From: Nocardioides_C sp963700955
GTDB taxonomy: Bacteria > Actinomycetota > Actinomycetes > Propionibacteriales > Nocardioidaceae
Length of the DNA: 64,000 bases
Direction: 5' to 3'
Assembly: GCA_963700955.1 (NCBI GenBank)
Contig: CAVOZH010000009.1
Coordinates: forward strand, 248,001 to 312,000
Shown here in pieces: positions 32,961 to 41,788 of the stretch (positions within the stretch are counted from its first letter, which is position 1; each line of letters starts with the position of its first letter). The notes under the pieces were generated by a model. It ran no database searches and was not told the origin of the DNA. It worked only from the letters and a program-made list of their open reading frames with translations. The position numbers were made by a program, and so were the translations under genes.

Positions 32961-33892
32961 GCAGCATGAACGTCATCACCCTCGGGGTCCACGTGCTCGA
33001 CGTCCACGTGCGTCCGGTGGAGGGCATCCCCTCCGGGTCGGACGGGACGATCGTCGACGAGATCGCCATGTCTGCCGCGGGCACCGCGGGGGGCACCGCG
33101 ACGATCCTGCGCAAGCTCGGGGCGAACGTGCGGAGCTTCGGCGCGGTGGGCAAGGACGCGCTCGGCGACACGCTGGTCGGCCTTCTCGACGCCGCGGGCG
33201 TGGACACCACGAACCTGGTCCGGCGAGGTTCGGCGCAGACCTCCGCCAGCGTCCTGCCGGTCCGTCCCAACGGTGACCGTCCGGCCTGGCACTGCATCGG
33301 CGCGAACGGCGTCTACACCGTCGAGGACGTCGATCTCGACGCGGTGGCCGAGGCCAGCCACCTGCATCTCGGTGGACCGGAGTTCCTCGGGGGCGAGGCC
33401 GCCGCGAAGGTGCTCTCGCACGCGAAGGCCAACGGCGTCGTGACCTCGGTGGACATGCTCGCCCCGGGCGACCCGGGAATGCTCGAGTGGGTCGAGGCGG
33501 CGCTCCCCTACACCGACTACTTCCTGCCCAACGACGAGCAGCTGCTCGGCCTGACGGGCGAGCCCTCGCTCCAGGATGCGGCGCGGGCGATCGTCGCCAA
33601 GGGAGCCGGCTGCGTCGCGGTGACCCGCGGCGCGGAGGGTGCCCTCGTGGTCACCGCCGACGAGGCATTCGCGGTCCCGGCGTTCGAGGTCGAGGTCGTC
33701 GACACCACCGGTTGCGGTGACGCGTTCTCGGCAGGGTTCCTCCGAGGGCTCGCCGCCGGGAGGAGCCTCGAGGCGGCAGCCGTACTCGGCTCCGCGACAG
33801 CAGCGCTCGTGGCGCAGGGACTCACGACGAGCCACGGAGAGTTCGACCTGGTCACGGCCGAGAAGTTCGCCGAGGAGGCCACGAGGCGCTGA
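32957..33892 (+). CDS. PfkB-family sugar kinase
   Basis: 311 residues. GGTATILRKLGANVRSFGAV (first PfkB signature region) and EVVDTTGCGDAFSAGFLRGL with the catalytic Asp and anion hole. The substrate may be a ketohexose or a nucleoside; the aldolase partner favours a ketose or ketose phosphate. GTG 32957 overlaps the aldolase stop. Confidence 0.9.
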   Translation: MSSMNVITLGVHVLDVHVRPVEGIPSGSDGTIVDEIAMSAAGTAGGTATILRKLGANVRSFGAVGKDALGDTLVGLLDAAGVDTTNLVRRGSAQTSASVLPVRPNGDRPAWHCIGANGVYTVEDVDLDAVAEASHLHLGGPEFLGGEAAAKVLSHAKANGVVTSVDMLAPGDPGMLEWVEAALPYTDYFLPNDEQLLGLTGEPSLQDAARAIVAKGAGCVAVTRGAEGALVVTADEAFAVPAFEVEVVDTTGCGDAFSAGFLRGLAAGRSLEAAAVLGSATAALVAQGLTTSHGEFDLVTAEKFAEEATRR

Positions 33893-33917
33893 GGCCCGTC
33901 GGCTTGGATCCGGAGTC

Positions 33918-35216
33918 TCAGCCGCAGAGGCCGAACTCGCGGGCCGTCTCGGCCTTGGCCTCCTCGGTCGGCGTCGGGGAAGGGCTGCCGGACGTGCTGT
34001 GGCTGGGGCTCGGGCTCTTGGCCGCGCCCGGGCTCTTGCTCGGGCCGCCCGATGGCTTGTCGGCGGCGGTGGTCACGTTCTTCGACAGGTCCGGGGTCAG
34101 TTCCTTGTCGTTCTTCAGCAGACGCCACAGGCGGTTCGCCTCGGGCGCCCAGACCACCCGGTTGTGGTCGGGCTGGTAGGTCTCCCACGGCACGGTGATG
34201 AACTGGATGTTCTTCAGGCCGATGTTGCGGACCTGGTTGGCCATGTTCCCGAGGTCCTTGACGTTGGCCAGGGCAGGGTCGGTGATGAGCGACTTGGTCG
34301 CCGCGTCGAGGAACTTGTAGAGCTTCACCGGGTTCGCGAGCGTTCCGGCGGAGATCGCCTTGTTGGCCATCGACGCGAGGAAGACCTGCTGGCGCTTCAT
34401 GCGCCCGATGTCGCCGTTCTCGGACAGCTGGTGCCGCAGGCGGACGTAGTCGAGAGCCTGGTCGCCGGTGGCGTCGTAGGCACCGGCCGCGAGGTGGATC
34501 TTGCCGATGTCGTCGTTGACTTCCTGGGGAACGCAGATCGGGACACCACCGAGCGCGTTGACCATGTACTTGAAGCCGTCGAACTTGACGACGACGAAGT
34601 GGTCGACCCGGATCCCCGTGAGCTGCTCCACGGTGCGCTGGGTGCAGCCCGGTCCGGCTTCCGCGTAGGCGGTGTTGAACATCGCGAGCTCACCCGGGAC
34701 GGTGGTGCCGTCCTCCTTGGTGCAGTCCGGCCGCTGGACCATGGCGTCGCGCGGGAGGCTCACGCCGTACGCGTGCTTCCGGTCCGCCGACAGGTGCAGC
34801 AGGATCGTCGTGTCGGAGAGGCCTGGCGTCTCGCCGCCGATGTGGCCGCTCTGGCCCTCGCGAGTGTCGGAGCCGAGCAGCAGGATGTTCATCGGCTCGA
34901 GCGGCTCAGCCTTGTCGACCACCTTCTCCGGGCGGTTGCCGAGCAGCTTGCTGGTGTCGATCGCCGTGATGTTCCCGTTGAGATGGCGATAGGCGAAGAC
35001 TCCTCCGAGCACGATGGCGAGAGACACCACGACCGCCGTCACTGAGGCGATTCGGACGGCACGCTTGCGGGCAATGTCGTGGTCGCGGTGGCGAGCAGGG
35101 TGAGTCACGGGTGCAGGGGTCTCTTCTGTCGGGTCCGGCACATCATCGGACGGTCGCGGGTCTGAGGCCACGTCGGAGGATACGCGGACTGAGATCCATT
35201 GTGAGCCGCGTTCCAC
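33918..35216 (-). CDS. LytR-CpsA-Psr (LCP) wall polymer ligase
   Basis: 432 residues: about 50 cytosolic residues, one helix (about 55-77), then the LCP domain with NILLLGSDTREGQ, SDTTILLHL, SLPRDAMVQ and YVRLRHQLSENGDIGRMKRQ (the arginines that hold the polyprenyl phosphate). A Ser/Pro-rich tail (PSPSHSTSGSPSPTPT) and a final Cys follow. LCP enzymes transfer glycopolymers to peptidoglycan. GTG 35216 has GGAG six bases upstream. Confidence 0.92.
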   Translation of the reverse strand: MERGSQWISVRVSSDVASDPRPSDDVPDPTEETPAPVTHPARHRDHDIARKRAVRIASVTAVVVSLAIVLGGVFAYRHLNGNITAIDTSKLLGNRPEKVVDKAEPLEPMNILLLGSDTREGQSGHIGGETPGLSDTTILLHLSADRKHAYGVSLPRDAMVQRPDCTKEDGTTVPGELAMFNTAYAEAGPGCTQRTVEQLTGIRVDHFVVVKFDGFKYMVNALGGVPICVPQEVNDDIGKIHLAAGAYDATGDQALDYVRLRHQLSENGDIGRMKRQQVFLASMANKAISAGTLANPVKLYKFLDAATKSLITDPALANVKDLGNMANQVRNIGLKNIQFITVPWETYQPDHNRVVWAPEANRLWRLLKNDKELTPDLSKNVTTAADKPSGGPSKSPGAAKSPSPSHSTSGSPSPTPTEEAKAETAREFGLCG

Positions 35217-35354
35217 GGAATCTCCACTCGACCGTTACCTACCGGGACGTTTGGGACATATGTGACCGGGATGTTCGCGTGGATCGGAGCCCCCGACCGG
35301 CGCGGTCCGCGGGCTCGACAGGGCATGGACACGCCATGGCAGACGACGTCGCAG

Positions 35355-35430
35355 TGGTGCCCCAGGCCAGAGTCGAACTGGCGACCTTTCGCTTAGGAGG
35401 CGGCTGCTCTATCCACTGAGCTACTGGGGC
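35355..35430 (-). tRNA. tRNA-Arg (anticodon CCT)
   Basis: 76 nt with encoded CCA. Acceptor GCCCCAG/CTGGGGC, D-arm GCTC..GAGC, anticodon loop CTCCTAA (CCT, reads AGG) and T-arm GCCAG TTCGACT CTGGC. The anticodon stem GCCGC/GCGAA pairs at only the three loop-side positions. The flanks 35217-35354 and 35431-35602 hold no gene I can see. Confidence 0.9.
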
Positions 35431-35602
35431 GCGGCGACAAGGCTACAGGGACCGCTTCCCCCGTGCGCGCTGGCCCGACCGTGTCCGAGGCACAGTGACA
35501 CGCGGCCGCGCAGGTACCTGGTCGGGTTTCCGGATGTCCGATTTGGGCACGGGGTTGGTCGATCACCGCAGTGGACCCCCGACTGATCGAAAGGCTCCGA
35601 CC

Positions 35603-35893
35603 GTGGCACCAGGAATCACCCTCGTTGTGCTTGGCGCGATCCTCGCCTTCGCCGTACGCACCGACGCCTCTGCCGTCGACCTGCAGACGGTCGGACTCAT
35701 CTTCATGCTGGCGGGCGCCGCGATCATCGTCTACTTCCGCCGGGAGACCCACCAGAAGCAGGTGGTGACGCACATCCAGGAGAGCTCCGAGGGCGGGGAG
35801 CCCACCGAGGTCGTGCGGGAGACCGTGGTGACGGAGAGCGTCGCCGAGGCCGACGACAGTCATCCTGACGCGTCGCGCCGCCCACGCATCTGA
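35603..35893 (+). CDS. Small membrane protein, DUF6458-like
   Basis: 96 residues from GTG 35603. Two helices, GITLVVLGAILAFAVRTDAS and VDLQTVGLIFMLAGAAIIVY, then an acidic hydrophilic tail. The first half looks like the actinobacterial DUF6458 family. Function unknown. Confidence 0.7.
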   Translation: MAPGITLVVLGAILAFAVRTDASAVDLQTVGLIFMLAGAAIIVYFRRETHQKQVVTHIQESSEGGEPTEVVRETVVTESVAEADDSHPDASRRPRI

Positions 35894-35947
35894 CGCTTCG
35901 ACGGCGACGTTCCGGGCAGGCCAGAACGTGAAAGGCGTCCGGTCGGC

Positions 35948-37561
35948 TCAGCGCTCGCCGGCGACGAGCCGCTCGAGCACCAGGTGCGGGTGCTGCCGCT
36001 CGACGGCCTCGGCTCGCCACCTGTCGGGGAAGAGCGCGAGAAGTGCACCGTCGCTGCGTGTGAGCACCTCCACCCCGCGCAGGTCGTTGACCTCCGCCGC
36101 ATGCTCGGCGGTGGTGCGCCTCGCGACCGAGTAGTCGAGGCGCGACAGCCTGATCGGGGCGTTGAACTCGGTCTCCATACGGGCGGACGCGACCTCGAAC
36201 TGCATCGGGCCGACGGCGGCGAGCACCGGGGCCTGGTCGCCGCGCACGTCGGACCGCAGCACCTGTACGACGCCTTCCTGGTCGAGCTGCTCGATGCCGC
36301 GACGGAACTGCTTGTACTTGCCGGAGTCGGCGGCGCGCACGGACATGAAGTGCTCGGGCGCGAAGCTGGCGATCGGCGGGAACGCCACGGGCTCGTCCTC
36401 GAAGATCGTGTCCCCCACACGCAGCGCGGAGGCGTTCACGAGGCCGATGATGTCGCCGGGGTAGGCCGTGTCGAGCACTGTGCGCTCACGACCGAAGACC
36501 GCCTGGGCGTACTTCGTCGCGAACGGCCGGCCGCTGTCAGCATGCGTCGCCACCATCCCGCGACGGAACACGCCCGAGCACACCCGGGCGAACGCCAGCC
36601 GGTCGCGGTGCGCGGTGTCCATGCCCGCCTGCACCTTGAAGACGAACGCGCTGAACGGGTCGTCGACCTCACGCACTGCCCCGTCCCGGTCGGTGGTCCC
36701 GCGCGGAGGCGGCGCGAGCGAGACGAGGGTCTCGAGCAGCTGGGCCACGCCGAAGTTCAAGATCGCCGAGGCGAACATGAGCGGCGTCGTGTTCCCGGCG
36801 AGGAACTCCTCCTGGTCGTGCACCGCGCCGTCGACGTCGAGAAGCTCGTGCTCCTCCACCGCGGCCTCCCACGCCTCGCCCTGCGACGCCAGCGCCGTGG
36901 TGGGGTCCAGCCGCTGCTCCGGCGCACGGGTGGCGCCGCCCGCCGTGCGGGTGTAGGCGATCATGTCGCCGCTGCTGCGCTCGATGACCCCGCGGAAGTC
37001 ACCGGCGATGCCGACCGGCCAGGTCAGCGGTGTGGGCCGCAGCCCGATCTCCCGCTGGATCTCGTCGATCAGCTCCAGCGCGTCCCTGCCGGGCCGGTCC
37101 CACTTGTTGATCACCGTGATCACCGGGATGCGGCGGTGGCGGCACACCTGGAACAGCTTCAGCGTCTGCGGCTCGAGTCCCTTCGCCGCGTCGACCAGCA
37201 TCACGGCCGCGTCGACCGCGGCGAGCACGCGGTAGGTGTCCTCGGAGAAGTCGGCGTGGCCGGGGGTGTCGACCAGGTTGATCACCGAGTCGCCGTACTC
37301 GAACTGCAGCGCCGCCGACGTGATCGAGATGCCGCGGGCGCGCTCCATCTCCATCCAGTCGGAGACCGTGCCCTTGCGGCCCGCCTTGCCGTGCACGGCG
37401 CCCGCCTCGGAGATGACGCGGGCGTGCAGGGCGAGCGCCTCGGTCAGCGTCGACTTGCCGGCGTCGGGGTGGCTGATGACCGCGAAGGTACGACGGCGGC
37501 CTGCCTCCCGGCGTACGACGGGAGCGGCGATCTCGCTCGTGACGGTATCGGACGCGCTCAT
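35948..37561 (-). CDS. prfC: Peptide chain release factor 3
   Basis: 537 residues. GTPase motifs are ISHPDAGKSTLTEAL (G1), RGISITSAALQF (G2), DTPGHADFSEDTYR (G3), NKWDR (G4). PYRRP-type extra insert absent; the C-terminal part (GVVQVLRSDVRGDQAPVLAA, MQFEV) is as in RF3. It recycles RF1/RF2. Overlaps the MerR gene by four bases, an unusual translational coupling. Confidence 0.95.
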   Translation of the reverse strand: MSASDTVTSEIAAPVVRREAGRRRTFAVISHPDAGKSTLTEALALHARVISEAGAVHGKAGRKGTVSDWMEMERARGISITSAALQFEYGDSVINLVDTPGHADFSEDTYRVLAAVDAAVMLVDAAKGLEPQTLKLFQVCRHRRIPVITVINKWDRPGRDALELIDEIQREIGLRPTPLTWPVGIAGDFRGVIERSSGDMIAYTRTAGGATRAPEQRLDPTTALASQGEAWEAAVEEHELLDVDGAVHDQEEFLAGNTTPLMFASAILNFGVAQLLETLVSLAPPPRGTTDRDGAVREVDDPFSAFVFKVQAGMDTAHRDRLAFARVCSGVFRRGMVATHADSGRPFATKYAQAVFGRERTVLDTAYPGDIIGLVNASALRVGDTIFEDEPVAFPPIASFAPEHFMSVRAADSGKYKQFRRGIEQLDQEGVVQVLRSDVRGDQAPVLAAVGPMQFEVASARMETEFNAPIRLSRLDYSVARRTTAEHAAEVNDLRGVEVLTRSDGALLALFPDRWRAEAVERQHPHLVLERLVAGER

Positions 37562-37974
37562 GAACCTTGCCTCGTCATTCTCTTCTGTCGGCCGATCTCC
37601 CGGCGCAGGTCGGCGGCGAACCCTTCAGCCACCTCGAGCTGCTCGCGCAGCGTCGCCACCCGTACGTCGGCGGCCTGGCGGTAGCCCTCCAGCCGCTCCA
37701 CGAGCTCGTCGCGGCCGGGACCGGCCGGGTCGGCCGCCTCGAGGTCGTCCAGCACACCGAGCACCTGCCGCATCTCCTCGAGGCTGAACTCCAGCGGTTT
37801 CATCCGCCGGATCAGCCGGAGCCTGGCGACGTCGGAGTCGGCGTAGAGCCTGAAGCCGCCGGTCGTGCGCCCCGATGGCGTGACCAGGCCCATCTCCTCG
37901 TAGTAGCGGATGGTGCGCAGGCTCAGGCTGGTCTGCTCGGCGACCTCGCCGATCTGCATGTGGTGGAGGCCCAT
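37558..37974 (-). CDS. MerR-family regulator upstream of prfC
   Basis: 138 residues. MerR DNA-binding domain MQIGEVAEQTSLSLRTIRYY EEMGLV, dimerisation helix and no clear metal-binding cysteines, so an organic or redox signal is likely. Co-translated with prfC (ATGA overlap). Confidence 0.88.
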   Translation of the reverse strand: MGLHHMQIGEVAEQTSLSLRTIRYYEEMGLVTPSGRTTGGFRLYADSDVARLRLIRRMKPLEFSLEEMRQVLGVLDDLEAADPAGPGRDELVERLEGYRQAADVRVATLREQLEVAEGFAADLRREIGRQKRMTRQGS

Positions 37975-38123
37975 GGGCCGGGAAAGTCCTCAGGAGTTCG
38001 TGGGTGCGGAGTTCCTGACGCTACCGTCACGCAGCGTCAGAGTCACATCGAGCAAGGGCGCCTCCGGTCGGGCAGCGCTCAGCGCTGTGCGCAGCCTCAC
38101 ACCCTCACGTGACGGGAGGGTGG

Positions 38124-38879
38124 TCAGGCGACGTGGTCGGGAAGGAGCGTCCGCGCCTCCGCGGCCAGGTCCTGCCCGAGGTCGACAGGGACGAGGCCGA
38201 AACGCTCGTCGTAGGCGGCCAGGACGGCGTCCTCCACCGCCTCGAGCCTCGAGCCTGGCACCTCGTCGTAGAGCGAGCCGACCGAGGCGACGTCGAAGGG
38301 CTGCTCCAGCGCGCCGTAGACCTCGTCGAGCAGGTGGCGCAGCACGGGCGCACCGTCGAAGACCAGCACCGCGCTGAACAGCCACGCCCCGCGCACCATC
38401 CGCTGCGCCGTCCCGACGAGCTTCACGACGCCGCGGGCGTTGACGCTGTGCGAGCCGGGACAGTACTCCCCCGGCACCTCTCCGACTCGCGCATCGACCC
38501 CGAGGTCACGGAGCACGCCGACCCACAGCTCACCGAACTCCGCGAACCTGCCCTCGAGGCCCGAGGGCCACTCCGGGTCCGGGCTGACGTGGTCCACCAC
38601 GAGAGCCTGCTCGGAGTAGGCGACCGCCCTGCCCCCAGGGGCGCGCACGCACGGCGAGAACCCGGCCCGGCGCGCAGCCGAGACCGCCTCGGGGAAGCCG
38701 GCGAGCCGGACGTCTCGACGGCCGAACGCCACGGCGGGCGCGCTCGGCCGGTACACCCGCAGTGCCGCACCGGCGTCGCCCCGGCTGACCCGCCGGAGCA
38801 TCGCCTGGGCCATCGCCATCTCGAGGGCCTGGCCGTCGCCGACCAGCCCTGGTGGCAGGGGTCCACGAAGCAGCTCCAC
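38124..38879 (-). CDS. Lipoate--protein ligase A-like protein
   Basis: 251 residues of the biotin/lipoate ligase fold: RVYRPSAPAVAFGRRDV, then RAPGGRAVAYSEQALVVDHV (the RRxGGGxV-type lipoyl-AMP loop) and VNARGVVKLVGTAQRMVRGA with the lysine. It probably attaches lipoate or octanoate. The start MELLRGPLPP is the only good one. Confidence 0.83.
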   Translation of the reverse strand: MELLRGPLPPGLVGDGQALEMAMAQAMLRRVSRGDAGAALRVYRPSAPAVAFGRRDVRLAGFPEAVSAARRAGFSPCVRAPGGRAVAYSEQALVVDHVSPDPEWPSGLEGRFAEFGELWVGVLRDLGVDARVGEVPGEYCPGSHSVNARGVVKLVGTAQRMVRGAWLFSAVLVFDGAPVLRHLLDEVYGALEQPFDVASVGSLYDEVPGSRLEAVEDAVLAAYDERFGLVPVDLGQDLAAEARTLLPDHVA

Positions 38880-38888
38880 GGGTGAACC

Positions 38889-39701
38889 CTAGACGCGCTC
38901 GATCAGCGCCATCGCATCATGCGGCGCGTAGCCCTTCACGTCGTTGTCGAAGTACACGTAGACGTCCAGGCCGGCGTCGGCCCAATGCCGGACCTTCCCG
39001 GCCCACCCGTCGAGCGCCTCGGCGGTGTAGCCGCTGGTGTAGAGCTCCTTGTCGCCGTGGAGCCGGACGTACACGTGGTCGCTCGTCGGCTCCTCGACAC
39101 GGGGCCACCGGCCGGCGGTGTCCGCCACGACGAAGGCGATGTCGTGCGCGCGAAGCAGTTCCACCGCCTCGGACGTCGCGAAGGTGCTGTGCCGGACCTC
39201 GAGCGCGTGACGCATCGGCCGGTCGTCCTCGGTCACGGTGAGCGCCCGGTCGTCGGGAACCTTGGCGTCGTGTGCCTTGGCGATCTCGGCGGCCGCGCCT
39301 GTCGTACGCGGCAGCTGGTCGAAGAACGCGGCGAGCCGCTCGGCGTCGAAGCCGAGGTTCGGCGGCAGCTGCCAGAGCACCGGTCCGAGCTTGGGACCGA
39401 GCGCGAGAACCCCGGAGGCGAAGAAGTTCGCCAGCGCCGTCTCCACACCGGCGAGCTTCTTCATGTGGGTGATGAACCGGCCACCCTTCACCGCGAAGAC
39501 GAAGTCGTCAGGCGTCTGTGCGCGCCACGCAGCGTAGCTGGAGGGCCGCTGGAGCGAGTAGAACGAGCCGTTGATCTCGATCGAGGTGAGCTTCGAGGCG
39601 GCGTACTCGAGCTCCCTTCGCTGCACGAGGCCCTTGGGGTAGAAGTCGCCGCGCCAACCGGCGTAGTTCCACCCTGAGATACCGATCCGGATCTCTGCCA
39701 C
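38889..39701 (-). CDS. DUF72-family protein
   Basis: 270 residues with the DUF72 TIM-barrel signature: RIGISGWNYAGWRGDFYPKG, SIEINGSFYSLQRPSSYAAW, LWQLPPNLGFDAERLAAF and YVYFDNDVKGYAPHDAMAL. Role unknown (possibly nuclease-like). Minus strand, followed by the lipoate ligase gene after nine bases. Confidence 0.9.
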   Translation of the reverse strand: MAEIRIGISGWNYAGWRGDFYPKGLVQRRELEYAASKLTSIEINGSFYSLQRPSSYAAWRAQTPDDFVFAVKGGRFITHMKKLAGVETALANFFASGVLALGPKLGPVLWQLPPNLGFDAERLAAFFDQLPRTTGAAAEIAKAHDAKVPDDRALTVTEDDRPMRHALEVRHSTFATSEAVELLRAHDIAFVVADTAGRWPRVEEPTSDHVYVRLHGDKELYTSGYTAEALDGWAGKVRHWADAGLDVYVYFDNDVKGYAPHDAMALIERV

Positions 39702-39720
39702 GGGGGCAGTCTGGCACGCC

Positions 39721-40152
39721 TCAGCCCCGTGCGCGGCTGAGCAGGCGACGGTGCTTGAGGAGCAGCTGCTGCGCCTCGTCGAGATCGGAACCGGCCTCTG
39801 ACATCAGGTCCGAGTCACCGTCCTTCAGCGAACGCAGGGCAAGCTCGAGCCCCTTCTGCTGCGCCTCGAGACTCGCGAGCAAGGCCTCGTGCGCTGCCTT
39901 CACCTCCGCGTCGTCGACCTCGATCCGCCGGGTCTTGTCGAGCAGCTCGGCGTACGCCGGGATGATCTCCTCGAGCACCTGCCGCACCTTCTGCGGGTCG
40001 GCGTGCTCGTCCTGCTGGATCTCGGCGAACCGTTCCTCGAGAACGTCGGAGCGCTCCTTGAGCGGTTCGAGTGCGGCGTCATAGGCCTTCACCGCGTCTG
40101 CGTGGCTGACGCCAGAGGCGGCTCCCGCCGTCGAGCACCCCCCAAGCAGCAC
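39721..40152 (-). CDS. Putative lipoprotein with helical domain; start uncertain
   Basis: The frame contains the lipobox LVLLGGC and a preceding signal helix (RRLLALLAALVLLGGC), then a long helical hydrophilic domain (coiled-coil-like, 120 residues). From the GTG at 40152 only five residues precede the Cys, too few for a signal. The signal is encoded upstream to about 40209 without ATG, GTG or TTG, so a CTG start near 40209 or a sequence error is likely. It is the lipidated outer-face protein of an unknown system. Confidence 0.6.
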   Translation of the reverse strand: MLLGGCSTAGAASGVSHADAVKAYDAALEPLKERSDVLEERFAEIQQDEHADPQKVRQVLEEIIPAYAELLDKTRRIEVDDAEVKAAHEALLASLEAQQKGLELALRSLKDGDSDLMSEAGSDLDEAQQLLLKHRRLLSRARG

Positions 40153-40349
40153 GAGCGCGGCGAGCAGCGCCAGGAGTCGTCTTGTCCCCCGTACTGACCC
40201 GCTCAGGGCTGCCTAGTTGTCAGGCTGGGCGCCGCCGTACCGGTGATTGGTCTGAGGAGCGGCCGTCGATTCATGTCCGTCGCCTTCGCACGTGGGCCTT
40301 TACTTTGTGCGTTCAACGACACTGCAGCCGATCGGTTACACACGGCGTC

Positions 40350-41684
40350 TCAGGACAGCGACACCCCGTTGATGCTCAGGATCCCGAGCCTGCCGCCGGC
40401 CACCGGGACGACGACCATCGTGACGGTCCCCTCGGCAATCAGACCCTCGAGTTCGGCCTGGTTCGTCTCGGCCTGGCCGCTGAGGTCGAAGTCGCCCACC
40501 GCCGTCGCAGCCAGGTTCCCGACGATGCCGAGGTCGAGCAGCTTCCCGTCCAGGAGGTAGTCGCCGCCGGCCGACTTGGTGAACAGCCCCCGCATCTCCG
40601 TGGGCTGCGACGGTGCCGGTGGCTCAGGCGTCGGGCTCGGCTTCGGGCTCGGGCTGGGCTTCGGCGACGGCTTGGGAGCCCGCGTCGGCGTGGACGTGGT
40701 CGGGCTCGTCTGTGCAGGCCGGTCCGGGGCCCCCGCGCCACGGCGCTTACGACGGTCCTGCCCGGTGGCGACGGTGTCGTCGTGGGCGGCGCGCCGCTTC
40801 TTGTGGTGCTTCTTGGCCGCGGGCTCGACAGCCGGCGGCGGGGGCATCTCGAAGTCGCCGGTGCGGTAACCGACCTCGAACGCCTGCACGAGCGCGACGT
40901 AGTAGTCGTCCTGGTTGTAGCGGTAGATCGCCGCGGCCTGCGTGAGCGGGTCGGAGAGGTCACCGGCGCCGGAGCAGAGGTACGACGCGGCCGCTGCCGC
41001 GGCGTCGTCGAGGTCGTGGGGCGACATGCGGCCGTCGCCGTCCCCGTCGCGGGCGGCGAACGCCCAGGTGGACGGGATGAACTGCATCGGGCCGACGGCC
41101 CGGTCCCACACCTTGTCGCCGTCGAACTTCCCGTGGTCGGTGTCGCGGATGGCTGCCACCGGACCAGCGCCGTCGAGCGCGACCCCGATGATCCGGGGCC
41201 GGCTCACGCCGTGGGTGTCGAGCCGCGCCCCGCCGTACCTGCCGTGGTCGGACTCGATGCGACCGATGCCGGCGAGCAGGGTCCACGGCAGCCGACACCC
41301 CGGGTCGCTCTGGGCCATCTGCGCCGCGGCGTGCCGGTAGGCCTTCTCCGCGGCGACAGGAAGACCGTGCTCGCTGAGGGCGCTGACGGTCCACACGCGG
41401 GTGCCCTTGGGTGAGGAGACCTCCACCTCGCCCTTGCGCAGCGGTGCAGCGGCACCGAGAACGGTCTTCGGGTCGACGTGGTCGAGCATCGCGTCCCGAG
41501 CGCCGGAGCGGCTCGCCATCGTGAAGGCGTGAGTGTCCCCGGCGGCGACCGTCTCGGACTTGTCCGCCGTAGCGACGCCGGCCACTGGGACCAGCGGTGC
41601 GGACGTGGCCACGAGCGGCAACAGGACCACTGCCACCCCAGCGCCCACCGATGTCTTCATCCGGCGTGTCGGCCTCACGTGCAT
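40350..41684 (-). CDS. Secreted lytic transglycosylase (SLT-like)
   Basis: 444 residues from ATG 41684. A signal peptide (KTSVGAGVAVVLLPLVATSA), then a lytic transglycosylase domain: LLAGIGRIESDHGRYGGARL with the catalytic Glu, VGPMQFIPSTWAFAARDGDG and AAAIYRYNQDDYYVAL. A Lys/Arg- and Pro/Ser-rich linker (PKPSPKPSPSPKPSP) and a small C-terminal domain follow. It cleaves peptidoglycan. A 12-bp palindrome (ATTCGGCCGAAT, 41753-41764) lies in its upstream region. Confidence 0.88.
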   Translation of the reverse strand: MHVRPTRRMKTSVGAGVAVVLLPLVATSAPLVPVAGVATADKSETVAAGDTHAFTMASRSGARDAMLDHVDPKTVLGAAAPLRKGEVEVSSPKGTRVWTVSALSEHGLPVAAEKAYRHAAAQMAQSDPGCRLPWTLLAGIGRIESDHGRYGGARLDTHGVSRPRIIGVALDGAGPVAAIRDTDHGKFDGDKVWDRAVGPMQFIPSTWAFAARDGDGDGRMSPHDLDDAAAAAASYLCSGAGDLSDPLTQAAAIYRYNQDDYYVALVQAFEVGYRTGDFEMPPPPAVEPAAKKHHKKRRAAHDDTVATGQDRRKRRGAGAPDRPAQTSPTTSTPTRAPKPSPKPSPSPKPSPTPEPPAPSQPTEMRGLFTKSAGGDYLLDGKLLDLGIVGNLAATAVGDFDLSGQAETNQAELEGLIAEGTVTMVVVPVAGGRLGILSINGVSLS

Positions 41685-41788
41685 CCTCAACAGCCCCCCA
41701 GCTAGTCCGACCCGTTTTCCAACGTAGGAACCGATGCGTCCCGTTCGCAGGCATTCGGCCGAATCGACCGACGAATCCCCCACCCGGA

